Shown here: in pieces, positions 1 to 5,926 of the stretch
Numbering within the stretch: position 1 is the first letter of the stretch
How the letters are laid out: every line of letters starts with the position of its first letter
NCBI GenBank assembly: GCA_902782795.1
Contig: CACZOT010000130.1
Coordinates: 1-9,916, forward strand
Direction of reading: 5' to 3'
Length of the DNA stretch: 9,916 bases
Source of the DNA: an uncultured Eubacteriales bacterium
GTDB taxonomy: Bacteria; Bacillota; Clostridia; Christensenellales; Aristaeellaceae
Notes under the pieces: model-generated
The model's database searches: none
What the model was told of the DNA's origin: nothing
What the model saw: the letters and a program-made list of their open reading frames with translations, nothing else
Program-made: the position numbers and the translations under genes

Positions 1-56
1 CGAGAGGTCGGGGCGTTTTTTGCGGTGTTCGCAATCGCAGCGGCGTATTATTGCTC
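1..56. other. Left-edge non-coding sequence
   Basis: This short stretch lies downstream of the kinase stop codon and is cut by the window edge. It contains a run of six T at 15-20 on the plus strand preceded by GC-rich sequence. That could be the tail of an intrinsic terminator for a plus-strand gene to the left, but the left arm of any hairpin is outside the window. No terminator for the kinase on the minus strand could be recognised here. Confidence 0.3.
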
Positions 57-1838
57 TCAAGCCTTCGGGGCCTCCTGCGCGCGCAGGCGCACGGTGAACT
101 GCGCGCCGCTGCCCAGCGCGGATTGGGCGCAGATGCGTCCTTCCATGAGCTCCACGGCCAATCGGGCGATGGAAAGCCCCAGGCCGGTCCCGCCGTCGCG
201 CGAGCGCGAGCGGTCCGCCTTAAAGAAGCGCTCCCAGATGTAGGGCAGGTCTTTGGGGTCGATACCGCAGCCGGTATCGCGCACGCCGAAGGCGGTCCAC
301 TCTCCGTCCGTGCGCGCGAAGAGGGTGACCACGCCGCCGGAGGGGGTGAAGCGGATGGCGTTGTCCAAAAGGATGATGAGCACCTGCATGACGCGATCCT
401 CGTCGGCCTGGCACCAGATATCCTCCTCGGGGCAGTCGACCGCCAAGGATACGCCCTTGGCGGAGGCGTTGGAAAGCACGCGCTGGCGCGCCGCTCGAAG
501 CATGGAAACGATCTCGATGGGCTGCAGGTCCAGCTCGATGCGCCCTGCCTGCAGGCGGCTCATATCCAGCATATCGCCGATCAGCTTCTGGAGGCGCACC
601 GTCTCCTGGTAGATAATGCGGTAGCTGTTCTGCTTTTCTTCTTCTTCGTCGATGACGCCGTCGAGCAGCGGCTCCACCATGCCGCGGATGCCGGTCAGGG
701 GCGTGCGCAGCTCGTGGGAGATATTGGCGATATAATCGCGCCGCATCTGCTCCAGCCGCTCGGATTCGCTCACGTCCAGCATGAGGGCCACCGCGCCGCT
801 GACGCGCTCGGCGCCGTCGTCGTAGATGGGGCGAACGGTTGCCTGCACCGAGCGACCGTCGGGCAGCTGCCAGACCGTGGAGCGCCTCTCCAGGGCGGCG
901 ATGACGCGGCGCAGGAGTTCCATGAGCTCTCCCGCCTCGCCCGTGCCCGCGCGCAGCCCGTCCTCATCGCATCCGCACAGGTCCAGCGCGGCCTCGTTGT
1001 GGTGGATAAGCCTGCCTGAGGCGTCTACGGCGATCAGCCCCTCGCCGATACCGTTGACCACCTGCTGGAGGCGGCTGCGCTCCGCTGCCAGGGAATCGAT
1101 GGAGCGGTTGAGCTGCCCGGCCAGATCCTGCAGAGCTCCGCCCAGGTTCTCGACCTCCAGGGGGCCGCTCACGTTTTCGAAATCGCGGGTATTGGCGCGC
1201 ACGTGCGCGGCAGCGCTCTCCAGGTGCTCGATGGGCCGACAGATGAGCCGCGCGAAATACCAGGAGGAAACGCAGGAAAGGATGAGCGCGAAGACCGCGC
1301 CCGCCATGAGCGGCAGGAAGAAATTGGAGGCGTAGCGCTGGATTATACTCAGCTCCCGCGCCAGCAGCACGACCCCGGCCGCCTCTCCGCTGCTGTCGCT
1401 GACAAGCGCGCCTTGTAGCATGACCTTGCCGCCCAGGCAGTCCAGAGAGTATACGCCGCTGATCCCGCCGCCGGCGAGGACGCGCCGGAAGAGGGCAAGG
1501 TCGGCAGGGGATGGGGAGGCGGGCGTGTAGGAATCCCCGGCGGATTCGCGCGCGAGACCGGTGCGGGCGTTCCAATAGACGACCTGGGCGTTGGTAAGTT
1601 TGCTGATCTCGTTGACGTGATAGCCGTCGGGGGCAGCGCCGCCCTCCGCGTACGTGCGGGCCACGGGCACTACCGTCTCCATGCTCGCGTCGAGCTCGCT
1701 CAAATGCCTGCGCACGGCCAGGCGCTGGAACAGGAACAGACAAAAACAGCCGGTCACCACGATGGCGGCGATCGCCAGCGCGGTGAAACCGGCCATGATC
1801 TGTACATAAAGCCGTTGCTTGCGGTGCGAATGAGGCAT
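57..1838 (-). CDS. PAS-containing membrane sensor histidine kinase (PhoR/WalK type)
   Basis: Sensor kinase of 593 residues that should autophosphorylate on histidine and pass the phosphate to the regulator encoded just upstream. Domains in order: a transmembrane helix at about 14-37, an extracytoplasmic sensor region at about 38-172, a second helix at about 174-196, a HAMP linker at about 197-250, a PAS domain at about 256-355, the HisKA dimerisation domain with SHELRTP (phosphoacceptor H375), and a HATPase_c domain. The ATPase boxes are intact: N box with N493 in DNAIRF, G1 DTGCGI at 521-526, F box ERFF, and G2 GGTGLGLS at 549-556. The ATG is 2 bp after the regulator stop, with GAGGTGG at 1849-1855 as ribosome binding site, so the two genes are co-transcribed. 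PhoR, WalK and ResE share this architecture. The stimulus is not evident, and no phosphate-uptake genes are visible in the window. Confidence 0.93.
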   Translation of the reverse strand: MPHSHRKQRLYVQIMAGFTALAIAAIVVTGCFCLFLFQRLAVRRHLSELDASMETVVPVARTYAEGGAAPDGYHVNEISKLTNAQVVYWNARTGLARESAGDSYTPASPSPADLALFRRVLAGGGISGVYSLDCLGGKVMLQGALVSDSSGEAAGVVLLARELSIIQRYASNFFLPLMAGAVFALILSCVSSWYFARLICRPIEHLESAAAHVRANTRDFENVSGPLEVENLGGALQDLAGQLNRSIDSLAAERSRLQQVVNGIGEGLIAVDASGRLIHHNEAALDLCGCDEDGLRAGTGEAGELMELLRRVIAALERRSTVWQLPDGRSVQATVRPIYDDGAERVSGAVALMLDVSESERLEQMRRDYIANISHELRTPLTGIRGMVEPLLDGVIDEEEEKQNSYRIIYQETVRLQKLIGDMLDMSRLQAGRIELDLQPIEIVSMLRAARQRVLSNASAKGVSLAVDCPEEDIWCQADEDRVMQVLIILLDNAIRFTPSGGVVTLFARTDGEWTAFGVRDTGCGIDPKDLPYIWERFFKADRSRSRDGGTGLGLSIARLAVELMEGRICAQSALGSGAQFTVRLRAQEAPKA

Positions 1839-1840
1839 GA

Positions 1841-2545
1841 TCAGTGTTCCACCTCGAAGCGATAGCCGACTCCCCAGACGGTCTTGATATCCCAGGGGTT
1901 GCTGTCCTTGCAGAGCTTGGCGCGGATGCGCTTGATGTGGCTGTCCACCGCGCGGGTATCGCCGAGGAAATCATACCCCCAGATGCTCTGGAGAAGATGC
2001 TCCCGGCTGAAGACGATACCGGGGTTGCTCGCAAGAGTCCAGAGAATCTCGATCTCCTTGGGCGTGCAGGGGACGGTAGCCCCGTCCAGCCGCACGATGA
2101 AAGCGCCCATGTCGATGTCCAGATTGCGCACGATCAGGTGCGTCTCCTTGCCGGAGGATTTGAACTCGTGCAGGCGGCGGAGGACCGCCTTGACGCGCGC
2201 GAGGACCTCGCGCGGGCTGAAAGGCTTGGTGATGTAATCGTCCGCGCCCAGCTCCAGGCCCAGGAGTTTGTCAAACTCTTCGGATTTGGCGGAGAGAATG
2301 ATGATGGGCATGGTACTCGTTCGGCGGATCTCCCGGATCACGTCCAGACCGTCCATTTTCGGCATCATGATGTCCAGAAGCACGATATCCGGCCGGGCGG
2401 AATAGACCTGGCGGACAGCGTCGTCGCCGTCATAGGAAGAAATCGTTTGGTAGCCTTCTTTTCGGAAATATGCGTTCAGGGATTGATGCACGTTGGGATC
2501 GTCGTCTGCGATGAGGATGCGGTAACCGATTTTGCGTTCCTCCAT
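1841..2545 (-). CDS. OmpR/PhoB-family DNA-binding response regulator
   Basis: Response regulator of 234 residues, a normal length for the family, and partner of the adjacent kinase. The receiver domain (about 8-122) has the acidic pocket D14/D15, phosphoacceptor D58 in LLDIMMPKMDG, S85 at the Thr/Ser switch position, Y104 and conserved K107 in TKPF. The C-terminal winged helix (about 135-232) has the recognition-helix region with WGYDFLGDTRAVDSHIKRIR and ends in VWGVGYRFE, as in PhoP, PhoB and WalR. The start is supported by GGAGGT about 9 bp upstream of the ATG. It is probably transcribed from a promoter in the 72-bp gap after the permease gene, with possible read-through from that gene because no clear terminator separates them. 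The exact orthology (PhoP, ResD or WalR type) cannot be settled from sequence alone. Confidence 0.95.
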   Translation of the reverse strand: MEERKIGYRILIADDDPNVHQSLNAYFRKEGYQTISSYDGDDAVRQVYSARPDIVLLDIMMPKMDGLDVIREIRRTSTMPIIILSAKSEEFDKLLGLELGADDYITKPFSPREVLARVKAVLRRLHEFKSSGKETHLIVRNLDIDMGAFIVRLDGATVPCTPKEIEILWTLASNPGIVFSREHLLQSIWGYDFLGDTRAVDSHIKRIRAKLCKDSNPWDIKTVWGVGYRFEVEH

Positions 2546-2565
2546 AGGGATGACCTCCGGGCAAA

Positions 2566-2614
2566 CTTATACTGCATACATCTTATCTGCAAAAATCGGC
2601 GAATTTATGGCGAA
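2566..2614 (-). promoter_or_regulatory. Candidate promoter and 11-bp-period direct repeat upstream of the response regulator
   Basis: On the minus strand a possible -10 TATAAG (2566-2571) is preceded by a weak -35-like TTTTGC (2589-2594) with 17 bp spacing. Just upstream lies TTCGCC-ATAAA-TTCGCC (2598-2614), a perfect 6-bp direct repeat with 11-bp period, which is the geometry of PhoB/PhoP-type binding sites. Its place next to the -35 would suit an activator, so autoregulation by the encoded regulator is an inference. A second, looser pair of CTGCA-containing repeats with 15-bp period overlaps the promoter itself (2572-2576 and 2587-2591). Confidence 0.4.
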
Positions 2615-2617
2615 GCC

Positions 2618-3811
2618 TTAAACGTTTTCTTTTTCTTCGGTATTCTCCGCGCTGTTTTCCTGCGGGATTGGCGCGGGTTCCGGTTCCGCGGCGCTGTCCG
2701 GAGCGGTTTCCACACCCGCGTAGATGACCTCTCTCAGGGTGCGCCCGCCGAAATACATGCGCAGGAAATTGCGCAGGATGATCGCCGAGATCGGTCCGAG
2801 CAGCAGGCCGAACACGCCCCAGAGCTGCATGCCTAGGTACATCGCCAGCAGAAGGACCGGCGGATAGATGCCCACCTGGTCGCCGACGATACGCGGCTCA
2901 AGCAGCTGCCGCGCCAGGAACACCGCGCCGTAGAGAAGCAGAAGACCCACGCCCATGCGGTAATCTCCCATCACCAGGCTGATGATGCCCCAGGGCGTCA
3001 GCACCCAGCCGGGGCCGATGGCGGGCAGAGCGTCCAGAACCGCGCAGAGGAAAGCGATGGCGATGGCGTAATCCACCCGCAGGATCGTCAGCCCGATGAA
3101 GAGCTCCGCGAAGGCGATCAGCGCCAGGATGAGGATGGCTCGCAGATACGCGAACAGGGAAGAGAACAGATCCTTCCGCGTCCGATGCAGATTCCTGGAC
3201 CAGGTCGGCGGCAGTTGATCGCCCCACCAGGCGAGGATGCGATCTTTGTCGCGCAGGAGGAAAAACGTGGTGAACAGCAGCACCACGAAGCCGATGAACG
3301 CCTGCGGCGCGGAGACAGCCGTGTTCCAGACGCCGCGCGTGATCTGGTTGACCAGCGTCAGCAGGGTCGAGCGCAGGCGCGCGAAGGCGTTGCGGATCTC
3401 CTGCATGATCTCCGGGGTGATCCATTCGAACTCCGTGTCAATATATTTGAAGAAATCCTCGATGAAGCTGACGAAGTTGTTGTACATTTGCGGCAACTGC
3501 ACGATGATCTCCCGGAACTCCACATACAGCCGCAAAACCAGGACGGTCAGAACCGCGCCGATCGCCACGGCAAGGAGCACCGCCGCGGCGGTAGCGCTCA
3601 CTGTGCGGTGCACGTGCAGCCTGCGCTTGAGGAAGGAAACAGGCTTGTCCAAAAGCGCCGCGAAGAGGAGCGCAAAGAAGAAGGGCAGGAGCAAAAGGAT
3701 CGCCCGCCCGCACATGATTATGCCGATCATCGTGACCAATACCACGCAGATCAGTTTGAGCACGTTACCGGGAACGGTGGGTTTGCCACTGAGAAAATCG
3801 CGCAGTTTCAT
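2618..3811 (-). CDS. AI-2E family transporter, YtvI-like integral membrane protein
   Basis: Polytopic membrane protein of 397 residues in the AI-2E/PerM permease family, which includes the sporulation membrane protein YtvI. Hydrophobic segments lie at about 17-54, 72-94, 168-186, 222-244, 246-280, 285-300 and 315-348. They flank the typical soluble insert of about 100-165 after the first hairpin. Family signatures include FFLLRDKDRI (183-192), the DALPAIGPGWVLTPW block (260-274) and LLEPRIVGDQVGIYPP (303-318). The C-terminal tail (about 370-397) is rich in Glu and Pro and probably cytoplasmic. The GGAGG ribosome binding site is about 13 bp from the ATG, slightly long, and a promoter lies at 3852-3880. 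The substrate is unknown. Family members were named for autoinducer-2 export, but others act as ion exporters. Sharing a strand with the downstream two-component genes suggests, but does not prove, a functional link. Confidence 0.85.
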   Translation of the reverse strand: MKLRDFLSGKPTVPGNVLKLICVVLVTMIGIIMCGRAILLLLPFFFALLFAALLDKPVSFLKRRLHVHRTVSATAAAVLLAVAIGAVLTVLVLRLYVEFREIIVQLPQMYNNFVSFIEDFFKYIDTEFEWITPEIMQEIRNAFARLRSTLLTLVNQITRGVWNTAVSAPQAFIGFVVLLFTTFFLLRDKDRILAWWGDQLPPTWSRNLHRTRKDLFSSLFAYLRAILILALIAFAELFIGLTILRVDYAIAIAFLCAVLDALPAIGPGWVLTPWGIISLVMGDYRMGVGLLLLYGAVFLARQLLEPRIVGDQVGIYPPVLLLAMYLGMQLWGVFGLLLGPISAIILRNFLRMYFGGRTLREVIYAGVETAPDSAAEPEPAPIPQENSAENTEEKENV

Positions 3812-3831
3812 TATTATCGCCGTTCCTCCAC

Positions 3832-3849
3832 AGGAAGAGTATTCTTCCT
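3832..3849. promoter_or_regulatory. 18-bp inverted repeat, possible operator of the AI-2E gene
   Basis: AGGAAGA-GTAT-TCTTCCT is a perfect inverted repeat with 7-bp arms and a 4-bp centre. On the minus strand it starts 2 bp beyond the -10 element of the AI-2E gene promoter and covers the expected transcription start (about 3845). That position fits a repressor operator better than an RNA hairpin, because one arm would lie largely outside the transcript. Confidence 0.5.
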
Positions 3850-3851
3850 AC

Positions 3852-3880
3852 AGGGTATCACCGCGCCCGCTCCGTGTCAA
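3852..3880 (-). promoter_or_regulatory. Sigma-A promoter of the AI-2E family gene
   Basis: On the minus strand there is a perfect -35 TTGACA (3875-3880), a 17-bp spacer and a weak -10 TACCCT (3852-3857) helped by an extended TGn element directly before it. The predicted start near 3845 gives a leader of about 34 nt to the AI-2E start codon. Confidence 0.6.
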
Positions 3881-3937
3881 GAAAAAACAGCCCCGTTCTC
3901 CCAAGGGGATTTTCCTGGAAATTTACATTTTTCCCTA

Positions 3938-3966
3938 TTGTGTTTCCGGCCGCGTTGCGGTATAAT
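3938..3966 (+). promoter_or_regulatory. Promoter of the tRNA-Thr unit
   Basis: A perfect -10 TATAAT at 3961-3966 is preceded at 17 bp by a weak -35, TTGTGT (3938-3943). Transcription should start close to 3973, exactly where the leader hairpin begins, so the precursor would have only about 19 nt before the mature tRNA. Confidence 0.7.
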
Positions 3967-3972
3967 ATCAAA

Positions 3973-3990
3973 CGTTGTCGGAAGACAACG
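3973..3990 (+). other. Leader hairpin in the tRNA precursor
   Basis: CGTTGTC-GGAA-GACAACG forms a perfect 7-bp stem closed by a GNRA-type tetraloop. It begins at the predicted transcription start and ends one base (C3991) before the first base of the tRNA. The whole 5' leader would therefore be a single stable stem abutting the RNase P cleavage site. Confidence 0.7.
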
Positions 3991-3991
3991 C

Positions 3992-4066
<75 letters not shown>

Positions 4067-4067
<1 letters not shown>

Positions 4068-4109
4068 TCAAAGGCCTTGCTTGCAAAAGCAGGGCCTTTG
4101 ATCGTTTTT
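4067..4109 (+). terminator. Intrinsic terminator of the tRNA-Thr unit
   Basis: A 16-bp stem (4067-4082 with 4087-4102, one G-U pair at 4077/4092) is capped by a GCAA tetraloop and followed by CG and five T (4105-4109). The left arm begins with the terminal A of the tRNA CCA end, so tRNA and terminator share one base. The hairpin must be opened or trimmed during 3' maturation. Confidence 0.92.
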
Positions 4110-4123
4110 GGCCAAACCGCGTG

Positions 4124-4152
4124 TTGCGCCGGGACGCAATCCGTGTTATAGT
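4124..4152 (+). promoter_or_regulatory. Promoter of the YusI-like gene
   Basis: A -35-like TTGCGC (4124-4129), a 17-bp spacer and -10 TATAGT (4147-4152) lie just after the tRNA terminator and about 40 bp before the start codon. Spacing is ideal and the -10 matches 5 of 6 consensus bases. Confidence 0.6.
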
Positions 4153-4190
4153 CGTACCGACGGACCGCCCTGTAAAAGGAGAGATGACGA

Positions 4191-4541
4191 ATGATCACCG
4201 TTCTGTGTTACGAGAAATGCACGACCTGTCAGAAGGCGCTCAAATGGCTGGACGCGCGCGGCGTCGCCTATCGGACGCGCCCGATTAAAGAAGAGAATCC
4301 AAACGAGGAGGAGCTGAGAGCTTGGATCGCGCGCAGCGGTCTGCCCGTGCGCCGTTTTTTCAACACGAGCGGCATGGCCTACCGCGCGCTTGGTCTCAAG
4401 GACGCGCTGGCCGCTATGACGGAGGAGGACCAGCTGCGCCTGCTCGCCTCCGATGGCATGCTGGTGAAGCGCCCGCTGCTGGTCAGCGAGAAAGGCGTTT
4501 TCCCGGGCTTTCGCGAGGCGGATTGGGAACAGCTGATCTGA
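4191..4541 (+). CDS. ArsC/Spx-family thioredoxin-fold protein, YusI-like
   Basis: Small cytoplasmic protein of 116 residues, the usual length for the ArsC/Spx superfamily. A CxxC pair (C10-TT-C13) sits after the first beta strand. The family signatures FFNTSGMAYRALGLKD (56-71) and LLASDGMLVKRPLL (84-97) are clear, with R94 in the KRP motif corresponding to the oxyanion-binding Arg of ArsC enzymes. The pattern is closest to Bacillus YusI, usually annotated as an arsenate reductase family protein but of unproven function. It lacks the features that would mark a true Spx regulator (Spx is longer, with an RNA polymerase alpha-binding surface). AAAGGAGA lies about 10 bp before the ATG. No arsenic-resistance genes are nearby, so a role in thiol redox or as an orphan reductase is as likely as arsenate detoxification. 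No clear terminator follows it. Confidence 0.9.
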   Translation: MITVLCYEKCTTCQKALKWLDARGVAYRTRPIKEENPNEEELRAWIARSGLPVRRFFNTSGMAYRALGLKDALAAMTEEDQLRLLASDGMLVKRPLLVSEKGVFPGFREADWEQLI

Positions 4542-4587
4542 CGCGGGATTCACAGCCTGGCCGGATCGAACGCGAGCCGGGAGGTGC

Positions 4588-4615
4588 TTGACAGAAACTG
4601 CGGCTGTGCTAGAAT
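4588..4615 (+). promoter_or_regulatory. Strong extended -10 promoter of the glycosidase pair
   Basis: A perfect -35 TTGACA (4588-4593), a 16-bp spacer and -10 TAGAAT (4610-4615) with TG at 4607-4608 form one of the best sigma-A promoters in the window. Transcription should start near 4622, giving a leader of about 28 nt to the first paralog. The second paralog, 38 bp after the first, has no obvious promoter of its own. Confidence 0.8.
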
Positions 4616-4649
4616 AAAATGTCGATAAGCGTCGCAAGGGGGAATAGGC

Positions 4650-5888
4650 ATGCGGAGAAAGTGGGCTGCTCTCGCCATGGCGCTGGCAATCGCTCTCTTC
4701 ACGGCACAGACGGCGCGAGCGGTCTCCTTCCGCGGGGAGGAGATCGGGGTCAACCCGGAGGGCCTGCGAGCGGAGCACGAGGGCCTGGTCTTCACCATCG
4801 TGGAAGGGCTGGCCCGCTACGCCACGGACGACGCCAGCGGTTACGGCCTCATCGCCCTCTCCGTGCCGGACTCCGCCGCGGTCACTGCCATCCGCCGCTT
4901 CGACGGCGGCTGGTTCGCCGCCCACAGGGGCGTGGAGTTCCAGAACGAGCGCACGGAGAATTGGGAGGGCGACGGCGCGAGCCGGTTCTCCTGCGAGTGT
5001 TACATGGATTGTGTCGTGCATCTGCGCGGCGAGATCTACATGACCTACGATATCGCCTACAAGCTCGAGTTTCAGTACGACGAGTTCGCCAAGCCCGAGC
5101 GCCGCTGGAAGATGGTCCGCTTCCAGAACATCCCCCAGGAGCCGGACGGCGTGGACCTGAAAGCGATCAACGCCATGGATCCTGGCATTCGCGTGGAGCC
5201 GGTCACGGGCCCCACGTTCAAGGGCTTCATGGTGATCGTCTCCGATCCTTCGCGCGTGTACGCGGCCTCCATCCCGCAGCCGTTCAATAACGACGTCGCC
5301 GGGTGGTCTCTGGACGAGTTCGCGGAAAAGACCGGCGCGGCGGTCGTCATCAACGGCGGGGGGTTCGCCGACCCCAACGGCATGGGCAAGGGCGGCAAGC
5401 CCAACAGCCTCGTCATCACCGAGGGGGAGAAGAAGCAGAATTACATCCCCGGACGCAAGTTCGGCACGGTGATCGGCTTCGACATGAACGACCGCCTGGT
5501 GGTCGTGGAGGGCGTGCAGCGCGAAGACGTGGACGCTCTGCCCCTGCGAGACGCCCTCGCTTTCAGCCCGGCGCTGATCATCAACGGCGAGGCAGTGGAC
5601 AACAGCGATTACCGCACCGAGCTTTCGGCGCGCACGGCCATCGGCCAGAGGGAGGACGGCACCGTCCTCATGCTCATCGTCGACGGCCGCCAGCCGGATT
5701 CCTTCGGGGCGAACATGTCGGGGCTGACGCAGATCATGCGCAACTACGGGGCGGTCAACGCCGCGAACCTGGACGGCGGCACCTCCACCGCCCTGGTCTT
5801 TTACGGGCAGAAGGTCAACGACGGCTCTGGCCCGGACCGCGTCTCCCGGCAAATGCCCACCGCCTTCCTCGTGCGCCCGCAGGAGTGA
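4650..5888 (+). CDS. Exported phosphodiester glycosidase-domain protein, copy 1
   Basis: Protein of 412 residues with a signal peptide (basic MRRK start, hydrophobic core, likely cleavage after TARA at residue 24), so it should act outside the membrane. The C-terminal half (about 185-410) is a phosphodiester glycosidase domain (NAGPA/DUF2233, Pfam PF09992 type). Evidence is VVINGGGFADPNGMG (232-246), LRDALAFSPALIINGE (299-314), ARTAIGQREDG (327-337), LIVDGR (342-347) and NLDGGTST (373-380). Relatives cleave sugar-phosphate phosphodiesters, as in the mammalian mannose-6-phosphate uncovering enzyme. Bacterial substrates may be cell-wall or capsular polymers, but none can be named here. The N-terminal region (25-180) matches no family I recognise and carries C115-x-C117-xxx-C121. 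The ATG is set by AAGGGGG 7 bp upstream. It is the first gene of a tandem pair with its paralog. Confidence 0.88.
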   Translation: MRRKWAALAMALAIALFTAQTARAVSFRGEEIGVNPEGLRAEHEGLVFTIVEGLARYATDDASGYGLIALSVPDSAAVTAIRRFDGGWFAAHRGVEFQNERTENWEGDGASRFSCECYMDCVVHLRGEIYMTYDIAYKLEFQYDEFAKPERRWKMVRFQNIPQEPDGVDLKAINAMDPGIRVEPVTGPTFKGFMVIVSDPSRVYAASIPQPFNNDVAGWSLDEFAEKTGAAVVINGGGFADPNGMGKGGKPNSLVITEGEKKQNYIPGRKFGTVIGFDMNDRLVVVEGVQREDVDALPLRDALAFSPALIINGEAVDNSDYRTELSARTAIGQREDGTVLMLIVDGRQPDSFGANMSGLTQIMRNYGAVNAANLDGGTSTALVFYGQKVNDGSGPDRVSRQMPTAFLVRPQE

Positions 5889-5926
5889 CGGGCGCGCATC
5901 CATCGCACACCAAGGAGGGAACCAAC

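Noticed and set aside
51..1019. A 322-codon plus-strand open frame opposite the sensor kinase.
   Set aside because: It mirrors the kinase coding strand, has no recognisable domain, and lies under intact catalytic motifs of the minus-strand gene. GC-rich codon use leaves long stop-free shadows.
3891..3908. CCCC...GGGG hairpin with T-rich sequence on the minus-strand side, possible terminator.
   Set aside because: The stem is only 4-6 bp with mismatches, and no minus-strand gene to its right would need it. The T run also lies just upstream of the AI-2E gene -35.
4191..4541. Annotation as arsC of an arsenic-resistance operon or as the regulator Spx.
   Set aside because: No arsenic genes are nearby and the protein matches the YusI pattern rather than Spx or classical ArsC, so no gene symbol was given.
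4542..4587. Possible terminator after the YusI-like gene from the repeated CCGG and GCC/GGC blocks.
   Set aside because: Pairing is short and interrupted and no T run follows, so read-through into the next gene remains possible.
5303..5926. Upstream extension of glycosidase copy 2 by 208 codons.
   Set aside because: It overlaps copy 1 out of frame. The strong AAGGAGGG before ATG 5927, the signal peptide and the equal length of the paralogs fix the start at 5927.
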